A DNA stretch of 12,038 bases from an uncultured Mesorhizobium sp. (lineage in GTDB: Bacteria > Pseudomonadota > Alphaproteobacteria > Rhizobiales > Rhizobiaceae): NCBI GenBank assembly GCA_937958475.1, contig CALFXR010000045.1, forward strand, positions 1 to 12,038, written 5' to 3'. Shown here piece after piece: positions 1-6,586 of this stretch (within the stretch, counting starts at the first letter, position 1; each line of letters begins with the position of its first letter). The notes beneath the pieces are model-generated. The model did no database searches, was not told where the DNA came from, and worked only from the letters and a program-made list of their open reading frames with translations. A program made the position numbers and the translations under genes.

Positions 1-76
1 ACCGCAGGAGTGAATCACGAAACGGCCGGATGTGGGAGGTTCTTCGAGGTGCCCAACTGGCATGAAGCCGCCCTTC

Positions 77-99
77 CGTTCCGGTGCCAGCCCGGAATG
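77..99. repeat. Inverted repeat upstream of the signalling operon
   Basis: TTCCGG (79-84) and CCGGAA (92-97) form a perfect 6-bp inverted repeat around a 7-nt loop. A G-U pair and a C-G pair extend it to 8 bp (77-84 with 92-99). It lies about 85 nt before the first gene start and has no T-tract. It could be the end of an upstream transcript or an operator; the sequence does not decide. I see no supportable gene in positions 1-182. Confidence 0.3.
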
Positions 100-182
100 C
101 GCCTCTCCTACACTCAACCGACACCGGCCGGTCGCGGGCGCTTGCGTTCGTGACCGGTTGGCGACTTGAAAGCGCAGCGGAA

Positions 183-686
183 ATGAAGAAGTTCCTTGCC
201 GCCCTCCTCCTCAGCGTCACGGCTTTCACGACGGCCGACGCGGGCAAGCTCGAAGCGCCCGCCGGCGACGTCATCCTTTCGGTCACCGGCAATGTCGACA
301 ACACCAATGCGGGCGGCGCGGCTGATTTCGACATGACCATGCTCGAGGCGCTCGCCGGTCGCAGCGCCACCATGGAAACGCCATGGACCACGGGCGCGAC
401 ATCCTTCGACGGCCCCCTTCTGAAGGCGGTCATCGGGGCCGCGGGCGGGCACGGCAGACGCCTGCTGGTGAAGGCGCTCAACGACTACACGGCGGAGATC
501 CCCATCGAGGACGCGACCGCCTACGAGACGATCCTGGCGGTGAAGATGAACGGCGCGCCCATGTCGGTTCGCGACAAGGGTCCGCTGTTCCTGATCTATC
601 CGTTCGACAAGAATCCCGAGCTCTACAACGAGAAGTACTTCTCGCGCTCGGTCTGGCAGATCCGTGAGATCGAGGTCGTCGATTGA
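183..686 (+). CDS. Secreted small protein with molybdopterin-oxidoreductase-like fold, cysteine-free
   Basis: Predicted 167-aa exported protein. The ATG at 183 is chosen because it begins a clean signal peptide: MKK, then a hydrophobic stretch FLAALLLSVTAF, with a likely cleavage near TADAG (about residue 20). The in-frame ATG at 84 would only add 33 residues of no recognisable character. The mature part carries features I associate with the small 'oxidoreductase molybdopterin-binding' (sulfite-oxidase-like) family: TPWTTGATSFDGPLLKAV, then NDYTAEIP, NGAPM, RDKGPLFLIYPFD and a terminal RSVWQIREIEV. The protein contains no cysteine at all, so the Cys ligand used by catalytic members to hold molybdenum is absent. 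It is far shorter than YedY/MsrP-type enzymes. Its stop codon overlaps the start of the downstream sensor kinase, which suggests co-translation. I infer a periplasmic binding or sensory role rather than catalysis. Confidence in a secreted protein is high, in the fold moderate, in the role low. Confidence 0.8.
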   Translation: MKKFLAALLLSVTAFTTADAGKLEAPAGDVILSVTGNVDNTNAGGAADFDMTMLEALAGRSATMETPWTTGATSFDGPLLKAVIGAAGGHGRRLLVKALNDYTAEIPIEDATAYETILAVKMNGAPMSVRDKGPLFLIYPFDKNPELYNEKYFSRSVWQIREIEVVD

Positions 687-2917
687 GCGAGAATCTCGTC
701 AGGAGCCGGGAGGCCGTCAGGAAGACGGGCGGAGCGACGAAGTACCTTCTCGCCCTGTCCGTGCTCCTGATGTTTGCGCTCGCCGCCGCATTCACGCATC
801 TGTCCAACCGCCAGAACGCGCTGCAGGACAGCATTCGCGAGGACGCGCTCTGGGCAGTCTACCAGTTCGATCGCGAGTCGCGGACGCTTTTCCAGACGCT
901 GACGAGTTATCTCTCGCTTTCGCGACCGGCGCGCGACGACGTCAATGCCCTGACGCTTCGCTACGACATCCTCTATTCGCGGCTCTCGATCCTCGCCAAC
1001 GGCAAGTATGAAGCCTATTTTGAGCAGAGCGAGCACGTCATCGCGCTCCGTCCCCGGGCGCGCGAACTCGTGCTGGCGATGGAACCGGCCTTTAACGCCA
1101 TGGCCGCGGGCAAGGACGTATCGCGCAAGTCCCTGGACGCCGCGGCGACCGGGCTCCGCGAACTGCTCGACGTCACCGAGGACCTGCTGACTTTCACAAA
1201 CTCCACCGTGTCTGCCGCACGTTCCGATGCACGCGAAGAGATAATGCACCTGCAGAAGCTGTCGGCATGGGTCGTCCTGGCCCTCGGCATTTCGATCGCC
1301 CTGCTGATCCTCAATCTGATGCGGCAACTGCGCATCGTTCGCGCGGCGACCGACGAGATCGAAGCGACGGCGAACAAGATGGCCGACGCCTACAAGGCGG
1401 CCGAAGCCGGCAACCAGGCCAAGTCGCAGTTCATGGCGACGATCGGGCACGAGATCCGCACGCCCCTCAACGCCATCCTCGGCATGGCGGAGCTCCTGTC
1501 GATGGGACGGCTCGGCGAAGAAGAAAGGGAGAATGTCCGCGTGATCACCAGCTCGGGCACCGCGCTTCTCGAAATCATCAACGAAATCCTCGACTTCGCC
1601 AAGATCGAGCACGGCGACGAACCGCCGGAGAATGTCCCCTTCCACGCGCCCGAGCTGGTCCGCCAGGCGATGAACGTTATGGAAGGCCGCGCCCGCGAGC
1701 AACGTGATCGCCTGGAACTGGTGATGAACGGCATGGCCGGTCGCGGCTGGTACCTCGGCGATCCGAACAGGCTCCGCCGCGTGCTCCTCAATCTGCTCTC
1801 CAATGCGGTCAAGTTCACCGAGGGCGGCACGGTGCGTGTCAGCCTTTCGGAGATCCACCGCAACGGCGCTTCTCGGCTACTCTTCGAGGTCGTCGATACC
1901 GGCATCGGCATTCCGGAAGACTCTCGCCACCGCCTGTTCAACGCCTTCAGCCAGGTCGACGGCACGATCAGCCGCCGTTTCGGCGGTACCGGCCTGGGCC
2001 TCGCCATCTGCAAGCGTATCGTCGAGGGCCTCGACGGCCGGATCGGCTTCGACAGCGAGGCGGGTGAAGGCAGCCGCTTCTGGTTCGAGATACCCGTATC
2101 CGCGATCGCCGCGCCGGCGCCGGCCCAGTCGCGCGACGACGCGGCGACGTTGCCGCGCCTCGAGGTGCTGCTGGTCGAGGACAACGCGGTCAACCGCGAA
2201 GTTGCCTCGCAGTTCCTGCGGAAGCTCGGTCAGGACGTCGGCATCGCGGTCGACGGCGCCCAGGCCGTCCGCCTCGCTGCCGAGAGGGACTTCGACCTCA
2301 TCCTGATGGACATGCAGATGCCGGTGATGGACGGCATCGCGGCCACGAAGGCGATCCGCGAGCTGCCGGGCAAGGCGCGCACCGTGCCGATCGTCGCCAT
2401 GACCGCCAACGCGTCCGATTCGGACCGGCGCAGATGCGTCGAGGCCGGCATGACCGGCTTTCAGTCGAAGCCGATCAGCATGGCGCAACTCGCCTCGATC
2501 GTCGCCAACCACGCTCCTGCGGAGGCCCGCGATCGGGTTTCGCTCGCGATGCCGGCCGCGGCGCAGCCGGCACGGCCAGCCCCCGCCGCGCCGCGTGAGC
2601 CCGATCTCGACCGCGAGCGGGTCGCCGAGATGATCGAAGCGATCGGCGAGGACGGTTTCCGCCACCTCGTCGACGTGTTCTTCGCCGACGCCGGAGCCCT
2701 TCTCGCCGATCTCGGCCGCGCCATGGCCGACAGCGACGCCGAACTCGGCGACCGCACGCTGCATTCACTGAAGGGCTCCGCCTCCAATCTCGGTTTCATG
2801 TCGCTCGCCGCGCTGGCGGAGAGCCTGCGCAAGGAGCGCCTGGATGCCACCGCGGCGGCACGCATCGCAGCGGAACTCGCAAGACTGTCCGAATCACGCG
2901 TCGCAGACGCGGCCTGA
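683..2917 (+). CDS. TorS-like membrane hybrid histidine kinase (HisKA-HATPase-REC-Hpt)
   Basis: 744-aa tripartite hybrid sensor kinase. It starts with TTG at 683, whose last two bases belong to the TGA of the preceding gene (TTGA overlap); the next in-frame ATG would fall inside the first membrane helix. Two membrane helices (about 20-40 and 193-213) enclose a mostly helical periplasmic region of about 150 residues with no recognisable PAS or Cache motif. A coiled linker (about 217-248) leads to HisKA with GHEIRTPLN (phospho-acceptor His256). HATPase_c follows with N374 in NLLSNAVKF, DTGIGIP (D405) and GGTGLGL (434-440). A receiver domain (about 494-605) has D543 in LMDMQMP and K596 in SKP. 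A C-terminal Hpt domain (about 640-740) has H694 in HSLKGSASNLG. All key residues are present, so it should be active. The expected phosphate path is H256 to D543 to H694 and then to a separate receiver, most simply the REC-HD-GYP protein encoded 10 nt downstream. The signal is unknown; the secreted protein encoded just upstream is the natural periplasmic partner, as TorT is for TorS. Confidence 0.96.
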   Translation: MSENLVRSREAVRKTGGATKYLLALSVLLMFALAAAFTHLSNRQNALQDSIREDALWAVYQFDRESRTLFQTLTSYLSLSRPARDDVNALTLRYDILYSRLSILANGKYEAYFEQSEHVIALRPRARELVLAMEPAFNAMAAGKDVSRKSLDAAATGLRELLDVTEDLLTFTNSTVSAARSDAREEIMHLQKLSAWVVLALGISIALLILNLMRQLRIVRAATDEIEATANKMADAYKAAEAGNQAKSQFMATIGHEIRTPLNAILGMAELLSMGRLGEEERENVRVITSSGTALLEIINEILDFAKIEHGDEPPENVPFHAPELVRQAMNVMEGRAREQRDRLELVMNGMAGRGWYLGDPNRLRRVLLNLLSNAVKFTEGGTVRVSLSEIHRNGASRLLFEVVDTGIGIPEDSRHRLFNAFSQVDGTISRRFGGTGLGLAICKRIVEGLDGRIGFDSEAGEGSRFWFEIPVSAIAAPAPAQSRDDAATLPRLEVLLVEDNAVNREVASQFLRKLGQDVGIAVDGAQAVRLAAERDFDLILMDMQMPVMDGIAATKAIRELPGKARTVPIVAMTANASDSDRRRCVEAGMTGFQSKPISMAQLASIVANHAPAEARDRVSLAMPAAAQPARPAPAAPREPDLDRERVAEMIEAIGEDGFRHLVDVFFADAGALLADLGRAMADSDAELGDRTLHSLKGSASNLGFMSLAALAESLRKERLDATAAARIAAELARLSESRVADAA

Positions 2918-2921
2918 GGAG
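2916..2921 (+). promoter_or_regulatory. Ribosome binding site of the HD-GYP gene, overlapping the kinase stop codon
   Basis: GAGGAG lies 6 nt before the ATG at 2928 and shares bases with the TGA of the kinase gene (2915-2917). This fixes the downstream start at 2928 rather than at the in-frame ATG at 2844 inside the kinase, and suggests translational coupling. Confidence 0.85.
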
Positions 2922-2927
2922 ACGACA

Positions 2928-3998
2928 ATGCCGGCCAATCTCACCATCCTCATCGTCGAAGACAACAAGACCAATCTCATGCTGATGGAGATGCTGATCC
3001 GGCGGTTGCCGGATTGCGACGTGCTGGCCTACGACAACCCGATGGAGGTCGTGCGCGATCTTCCGGCGCTGTCGTTCGACATCGCGCTCATCGACTACCA
3101 GATGCCGTCGATGAACGGCATCGAACTGATCACCGCCATCCGCTCCGTGAAGGCCTTCGCCGACAAGCCGCTCGTCATGGTCACTGCCGACCACGATGCC
3201 GTCACGCGACTCAACTCGATCCGCGCCGGCGCGGTCGAGTTCCTGCACAAGCCCATCGAACCCGTCGAGTTCAAGGCGCGCATCGCCAACCTCGCGCGCC
3301 TCGTCGACGTGCAGCGAAAGCTCGCCGACAAGGCGGAATGGCTGCGGTCCGAGATCGACAAGGCGACCGCCGAACTGCGCCGCCGCGAGGAGGAGATCGT
3401 CAACCGGCTCACCCGTGCGGCTGGTTACAAGGACAAGGAGACCGGCGCGCACACCTTGCGTATGGCGCGATACAGCGGCCTGCTGGCGCGCGCCCTCGAA
3501 CTGCCCGAGGAACTCTGCCGCGACATCCAGCTCGCCGCGCCCATGCACGACATCGGAAAGGTCGGCATCCGCGACGACGTGCTCCTGAAGAACGGCCCGC
3601 TGAGCGAGGCGGAGCGCGACCACATGAACCAGCACACGCGCATCGGCGGTTCGATCCTCCAGGGTTCCGCCTGCGATCTTCTCAAGCTCGCATCCGACAT
3701 TGCCATCTCGCACCACGAACGGTGGGATGGCGCCGGCTATCCCGCCGGCCTGAAGGGCAAGGACATCCCCCTCGCCGGGCGCATCGCCGCCGTCGCCGAC
3801 GTCTTCGATGCGCTCACCACAGAGCGTCCCTACAAGGCCGCGTGGTCGGTCGATCGCGCGTTCGAGCACATCCGCAATGAAGCGGGCCGGCAGTTCGACC
3901 CGGCCTGCGTCGCGGCTTTCGAACGCTGCCGCGACCAGGTCGTCGAGGTGATGCGCATCTGCCCCGATCCGGAATCGGACGAACGCGAGGTCGCCTGA
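2928..3998 (+). CDS. Response regulator with HD-GYP domain (RpfG-like c-di-GMP phosphodiesterase)
   Basis: 356-aa cytoplasmic response regulator. The N-terminal receiver (about 5-125) has the acidic pair E11/D12, phospho-acceptor D56 (ALIDYQMPSMNG) and K108 in HKP. A charged, probably coiled-coil linker (about 125-160, KLADKAEWLRSEIDKATAEL) leads to an HD-GYP domain (about 160-345). Visible HD-GYP signatures are ETGAH (H175), HDIGKVG (H207, D208, K211), H236, SHHERWDGAGYP (H262, H263, GYP at 270-272) and D291 in ADVFDAL. Every metal and GYP motif I would expect is present, so hydrolysis of cyclic di-GMP is likely. The domain order matches RpfG. With the hybrid kinase upstream, phosphorylation by the kinase's Hpt domain (H694) is the expected control. 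The output would be lower c-di-GMP, which in this family affects motility, biofilm and exoproducts. The pairing with this kinase is inferred from gene order; the catalytic class is well supported. Confidence 0.95.
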   Translation: MPANLTILIVEDNKTNLMLMEMLIRRLPDCDVLAYDNPMEVVRDLPALSFDIALIDYQMPSMNGIELITAIRSVKAFADKPLVMVTADHDAVTRLNSIRAGAVEFLHKPIEPVEFKARIANLARLVDVQRKLADKAEWLRSEIDKATAELRRREEEIVNRLTRAAGYKDKETGAHTLRMARYSGLLARALELPEELCRDIQLAAPMHDIGKVGIRDDVLLKNGPLSEAERDHMNQHTRIGGSILQGSACDLLKLASDIAISHHERWDGAGYPAGLKGKDIPLAGRIAAVADVFDALTTERPYKAAWSVDRAFEHIRNEAGRQFDPACVAAFERCRDQVVEVMRICPDPESDEREVA

Positions 3999-4012
3999 GT
4001 CTCGCATCCCTG

Positions 4013-4027
4013 GCGCGGACGCCGCGT
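4013..4027. terminator. Short GC hairpin between convergent genes
   Basis: CGCGG (4014-4018) and CCGCG (4022-4026) form a 5-bp stem with a 3-nt loop, extended by a G-U pair at 4013/4027. It sits in the 35-nt gap between the ends of the HD-GYP gene and the convergent DUF2147 gene. There is no strong T-run, so it is only a weak terminator candidate. Confidence 0.3.
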
Positions 4028-4033
4028 TACGCG

Positions 4034-4408
4034 TCAGTTTCCGGCCCGCGACCAGTCGACCGACTTGCACAGAAGGCCGCCGAGGATGCAGCCGCGGGTC
4101 ACCAGGCTCGCCTCGCGAACGTCGATGCGGATGGAATAGGTCAGGTCCCGCTTCGGATCGAACGCCGTGCCCGACAGCCTGCCGCGCTCGTCGGGCGCGA
4201 CGCTCATGACCAGCCGGTCACCCACCTCTTCTCCGCCGCGGCCGTCGCCGATCCAGACATTCGTCGCGCAGAGCGACTGGCCGCATGCGGCGATCTTCAC
4301 GCGCGCATTGCCGTCGCCGCGCGTCCACACGCCGTGTATCGACTGGCCGGACGAATGGGCCTGACCGGTGGCGAGCAGCACCGCGACAGCCGTGACGAGC
4401 CTGAGCAT
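4034..4408 (-). CDS. Secreted DUF2147 family protein
   Basis: 124-aa small exported protein. A signal peptide (MLRLVTAVAVLLATGQAHS, about 1-20) is followed by a DUF2147-type domain: HGVWTRGDGNARVKI, then AACGQSLCATNVW (C42, C47), and the ending GCILGGLLCKSVDWSR (C107, C114). The four cysteines could form two disulfides in the periplasm. The domain is a small beta-rich fold of unknown function, and the length is usual for the family. The start is fixed by a perfect AGGAGG (4415-4420) 6 nt upstream. It runs convergent to the HD-GYP gene and divergent from the DUF2177 gene, so it is probably monocistronic. No function is claimed. Confidence 0.88.
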   Translation of the reverse strand: MLRLVTAVAVLLATGQAHSSGQSIHGVWTRGDGNARVKIAACGQSLCATNVWIGDGRGGEEVGDRLVMSVAPDERGRLSGTAFDPKRDLTYSIRIDVREASLVTRGCILGGLLCKSVDWSRAGN

Positions 4409-4457
4409 TCCGAACCTCCTCGTGAAACTCCGCGAGCTACGCTGCCGGCCGGCGGCA

Positions 4458-4520
4458 AGTTTCGCCCCCCGCGCAGAAATCTTCGATCGAAGGCCTGTTT
4501 CCCTGCATGCGGGCGAAACT
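4458..4520. promoter_or_regulatory. Nested palindrome in a divergent intergenic region (operator candidate)
   Basis: AGTTTCGCCC (4458-4467) is repeated in inverted form as GGGCGAAACT (4511-4520), a perfect 10-bp match. Between them is a perfect 12-bp palindrome, CTTCGATCGAAG (4481-4492), close to the centre of the outer repeat. The region lies between the divergent DUF2147 and DUF2177 genes, where a shared regulator would bind. No known regulator consensus is recognised. A shorter inverted repeat, TGCCG(N5)CGGCA, lies at 4443-4457. Confidence 0.45.
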
Positions 4521-4578
4521 CTGCCGGGCGCTGATCCGTAGTTCGGCGTGATACCAGCAGCGCTCGCGAGGAGGACGA

Positions 4579-4992
4579 ATGCCGAAGACTTTGCTCACCG
4601 CTTATGCCGCGACCGCGGTGGCGTTCCTCGCCGTCGACTCGGTCTGGCTGAGTCTCATGGCCTCGCGTCTCTACCAGCCCCTTCTCGGCGACATGCTCGC
4701 CGAGGACTTCGACATCGTCGCGGCAGCGCTGTTCTACGTGCTCTATGTCGGCGGCATCGTCTTCTTCGCAGTGAAGCCCGCGCTCGAGCGCGGGCGTGCG
4801 GCGACGGCGGCGTTGAACGGCGCGCTCTTCGGCCTTTGCGCCTACGGCACCTACGACCTCACCAACCAGGCGACGCTGAAGGACTGGCCAGCCGTCGTTA
4901 CGGTCGCCGACCTCTGCTGGGGAACGTTTCTCACCGCGACCGCGGCGACGATCGGCTTTCTCGTGGCGTCTCGCCTGCGCCGGTCGACATAG
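4579..4992 (+). CDS. DUF2177 family integral membrane protein
   Basis: 137-aa inner-membrane protein with about four helices (roughly 5-27, 47-66, 77-95 and 106-130). It shows the pattern I associate with DUF2177: an early helix with AVDSVWL (D20), then SRLYQPLLG, LFYVLYVGGIVFFAV, and the loop-to-helix motif YDLTNQATLKDWP followed by DLCWG. A strong GAGGAGGA (4568-4575) precedes the ATG. No biochemical function is established to my knowledge. DUF2177 genes are often found near DUF1295 and cyclopropane-synthase-like methyltransferase genes, and here such an operon faces it from the opposite strand. The last 62 bp overlap the 3' end of the convergent membrane-protein gene. Confidence 0.9.
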   Translation: MPKTLLTAYAATAVAFLAVDSVWLSLMASRLYQPLLGDMLAEDFDIVAAALFYVLYVGGIVFFAVKPALERGRAATAALNGALFGLCAYGTYDLTNQATLKDWPAVVTVADLCWGTFLTATAATIGFLVASRLRRST

Positions 4993-5551
4993 GCGCCTTT
5001 CCGCCGGCCTCGGCGATCAGCCTGCTGCCGAGCAGCCCGACGAAACAGGACAGCATGCCGGCGCTGAAGGCGTTGAGCGCGACGAAGCCGGCATACTCCT
5101 CTGCCGAATAGACGTGCACCGGCGTGCCGTAGAAGCCGCGCAGCACGGTGAACGACAGGATCGCGAGCAGCACGAGCGCGTAGGACGCCAGCCGCTCGTC
5201 GGGCCGGAACAGCAGGCAGGCGATCAGCGCGCAGGGGATCAGGAACACCTCGACGCCCGAAGCGACGCCGAAGACGGCGGTGCTGAGCACGGTATTGCCG
5301 ATCCCCGTGAGCGGCAGCAACGCGCGGCCGGCGAGCGAATTCAGCCTGCCGACCGCAGGCACCAGCAGGAAGAACGGGGTCGAAAGGAAGGTGTAGAAGG
5401 TCGGCCAGATCGTCGGCCCGACCGACCACTGCACGTAGAGCGGGTAGAATGGCTGGCTCGACGCAACGAGCAGCGCGATCACGTTGGCGGCGCCGGCGAG
5501 CGAGTCGTCGTTGCGGGCGTAGGAACGCAGATACTTCCAGGTCACGGCCAT
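4931..5551 (-). CDS. Unrecognised polytopic membrane protein, third gene of the DUF1295/methyltransferase operon
   Basis: 206-aa protein that I do not recognise. It has about six hydrophobic segments (roughly 22-45, 48-68, 78-97, 99-116, 122-141 and 149-174), an amphipathic N-terminus (TWKYLRSYARNDD) and a polar, Arg/Ser-rich C-terminal tail (about 180-206) that would be cytoplasmic. The aromatic/proline-rich second helix (GPTIWPTFYTFLSTPFFLL) is distinctive. The ATG lies 6 nt after the methyltransferase stop codon with no clear ribosome binding site of its own, so translation probably depends on coupling. The tail is encoded opposite the end of the DUF2177 gene (62-bp overlap), and its composition may reflect that constraint. 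A role in membrane-lipid handling is inferred only from the neighbours. Confidence 0.75.
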   Translation of the reverse strand: MAVTWKYLRSYARNDDSLAGAANVIALLVASSQPFYPLYVQWSVGPTIWPTFYTFLSTPFFLLVPAVGRLNSLAGRALLPLTGIGNTVLSTAVFGVASGVEVFLIPCALIACLLFRPDERLASYALVLLAILSFTVLRGFYGTPVHVYSAEEYAGFVALNAFSAGMLSCFVGLLGSRLIAEAGGKAPMSTGAGETPRESRSSPRSR

Positions 5552-5557
5552 GGCGCG

Positions 5558-6586
5558 TCAGCCGGCCGGACGCAGCCGGTAGTGGCTGACGCCCCATTCG
5601 CTCCCGTCGGCGTGGCCGAAGAGGCCGGCCGTGGCAAGGAAGAACAGCCGCCAGCGTCGCCGCCAGATATACGCCTCGGCCCCGTAGACTTCGGCGAAGA
5701 TGCGGTCGATGGCGAGGCGGTTGGCATCGAAGTTCGCCAGCCAGTCCCGTGCCGTCCGCTCGTAGTGCCTGCCGGCCCAACGCCAATCGGCCTCTACCGC
5801 GAACAGGTCGGGGAAATGCCGTACCAAGTCGTGGCCGGGCATGATGCCGCCGGTGAAGAAGTGCTGGGCGATCCAGTCCGCCCGGTCGCCGTGGTCGAAG
5901 CGGTAGGAGTGCGAGCGGTGCGAGAAGACGTGCAGGAACAGCCGCCCTTCCGGTGACAGCCAGCGGCGCACCCTTTCCAGCAGCATTCGCCAGTTGGACA
6001 TGTGCTCGAACATCTCCACCGATACGATGCGATCGAAGGCGCCCCTCGCATCGAAGACGTTCATGTCGGCGGTGACGACCGAGAGATTGCCCAGGCCCCG
6101 GACCCGCGCCTCGGCCTCGATATGTGCGCGCTGGGGCGTGGAGTTCGAAACGGCGACGATCTTCGCCGCCGGAAAGCGCTCGGCCATGAACAGGCTGAGC
6201 GATCCCCAGCCACAGCCGAGTTCGAGGATGCGCTGGCCGTCGGCGAGGCCGGCATGTTCCGCCGTTTCCTCCAGCGCCCGCATCTCCGCCTGCGCCAGCG
6301 TCTCGCCGCCCGTCTCGTAGAAACAGCTCGAATATTTGCGCCGTGGTCCGAGCACGAGGCCGAAGAACGCCGGCGGCAATTCGTAGTGCTGCCGGTTCGC
6401 CGCGTCCGGATGCCAGGCGATCGGGTGGCGGACCATGTCGCGCGCGAACGATTGCTCGTCTTCCTGCTGTCCTCGCGCGAGCGCACGCCTGGTCCGGCCG
6501 ACGAGCAACTCGATGCCCGCGCTGGTCACGATGTCGGGCAGCGGCACGCGCTCAACCGCGCGGATTGCCATTGCGATCGGGCTCAC
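5558..6586 (-). CDS. SAM-dependent methyltransferase, CNMT-like branch of the cyclopropane-fatty-acyl-phospholipid synthase family
   Basis: 342-aa methyltransferase. GTG at 6586 is chosen because it overlaps the DUF1295 stop codon by 4 bp and has AAGGAG 5 nt upstream; the alternative ATG at 6571 has no well-spaced site. The frame stays open to 7111, but that part lies inside the DUF1295 gene. The N-terminal helical part (about 1-80) leads to YSSCFYETGGETLAQAE (84-100), SAM motif I ILELGCGWGSLSLF (120-133), and SVEMFEHM (189-196) with E191, E194 and H195. Then come HFFTGGIMPG (242-251), HYERTARDWL (274-283) and a C-terminal RRWRLFFLATAGLFG (310-324) ending with EWGVSHYRL. The EMFEH form, the FFTGGxMP loop and the C-terminal pattern recall plant coclaurine N-methyltransferase more than E. 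coli Cfa, which from memory has GMFEH there. The methyl acceptor could be a lipid alkene or an amine; this is undecided. It is the second gene of a three-gene operon. Confidence 0.9.
   Translation of the reverse strand: MSPIAMAIRAVERVPLPDIVTSAGIELLVGRTRRALARGQQEDEQSFARDMVRHPIAWHPDAANRQHYELPPAFFGLVLGPRRKYSSCFYETGGETLAQAEMRALEETAEHAGLADGQRILELGCGWGSLSLFMAERFPAAKIVAVSNSTPQRAHIEAEARVRGLGNLSVVTADMNVFDARGAFDRIVSVEMFEHMSNWRMLLERVRRWLSPEGRLFLHVFSHRSHSYRFDHGDRADWIAQHFFTGGIMPGHDLVRHFPDLFAVEADWRWAGRHYERTARDWLANFDANRLAIDRIFAEVYGAEAYIWRRRWRLFFLATAGLFGHADGSEWGVSHYRLRPAG

Noticed and set aside
123..132. 10-bp palindrome ACCGGCCGGT.
   Set aside because: Simple CCGGCCGG-type palindromes are common in high-GC DNA and this one has no flanking symmetry.
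1..182. Tail of an upstream gene (an early TGA at 11-13, or a frame-1 stretch open to about 154).
   Set aside because: Too little sequence and no recognisable protein motif in any frame.
623..1858. Long open frame (411 codons) on the minus strand opposite the hybrid kinase, and similar long frames opposite pyrG, aidB, the methyltransferase and the HD-GYP gene.
   Set aside because: They mirror real genes with complete domain motifs, show no signature of their own, and are expected in high-GC DNA.
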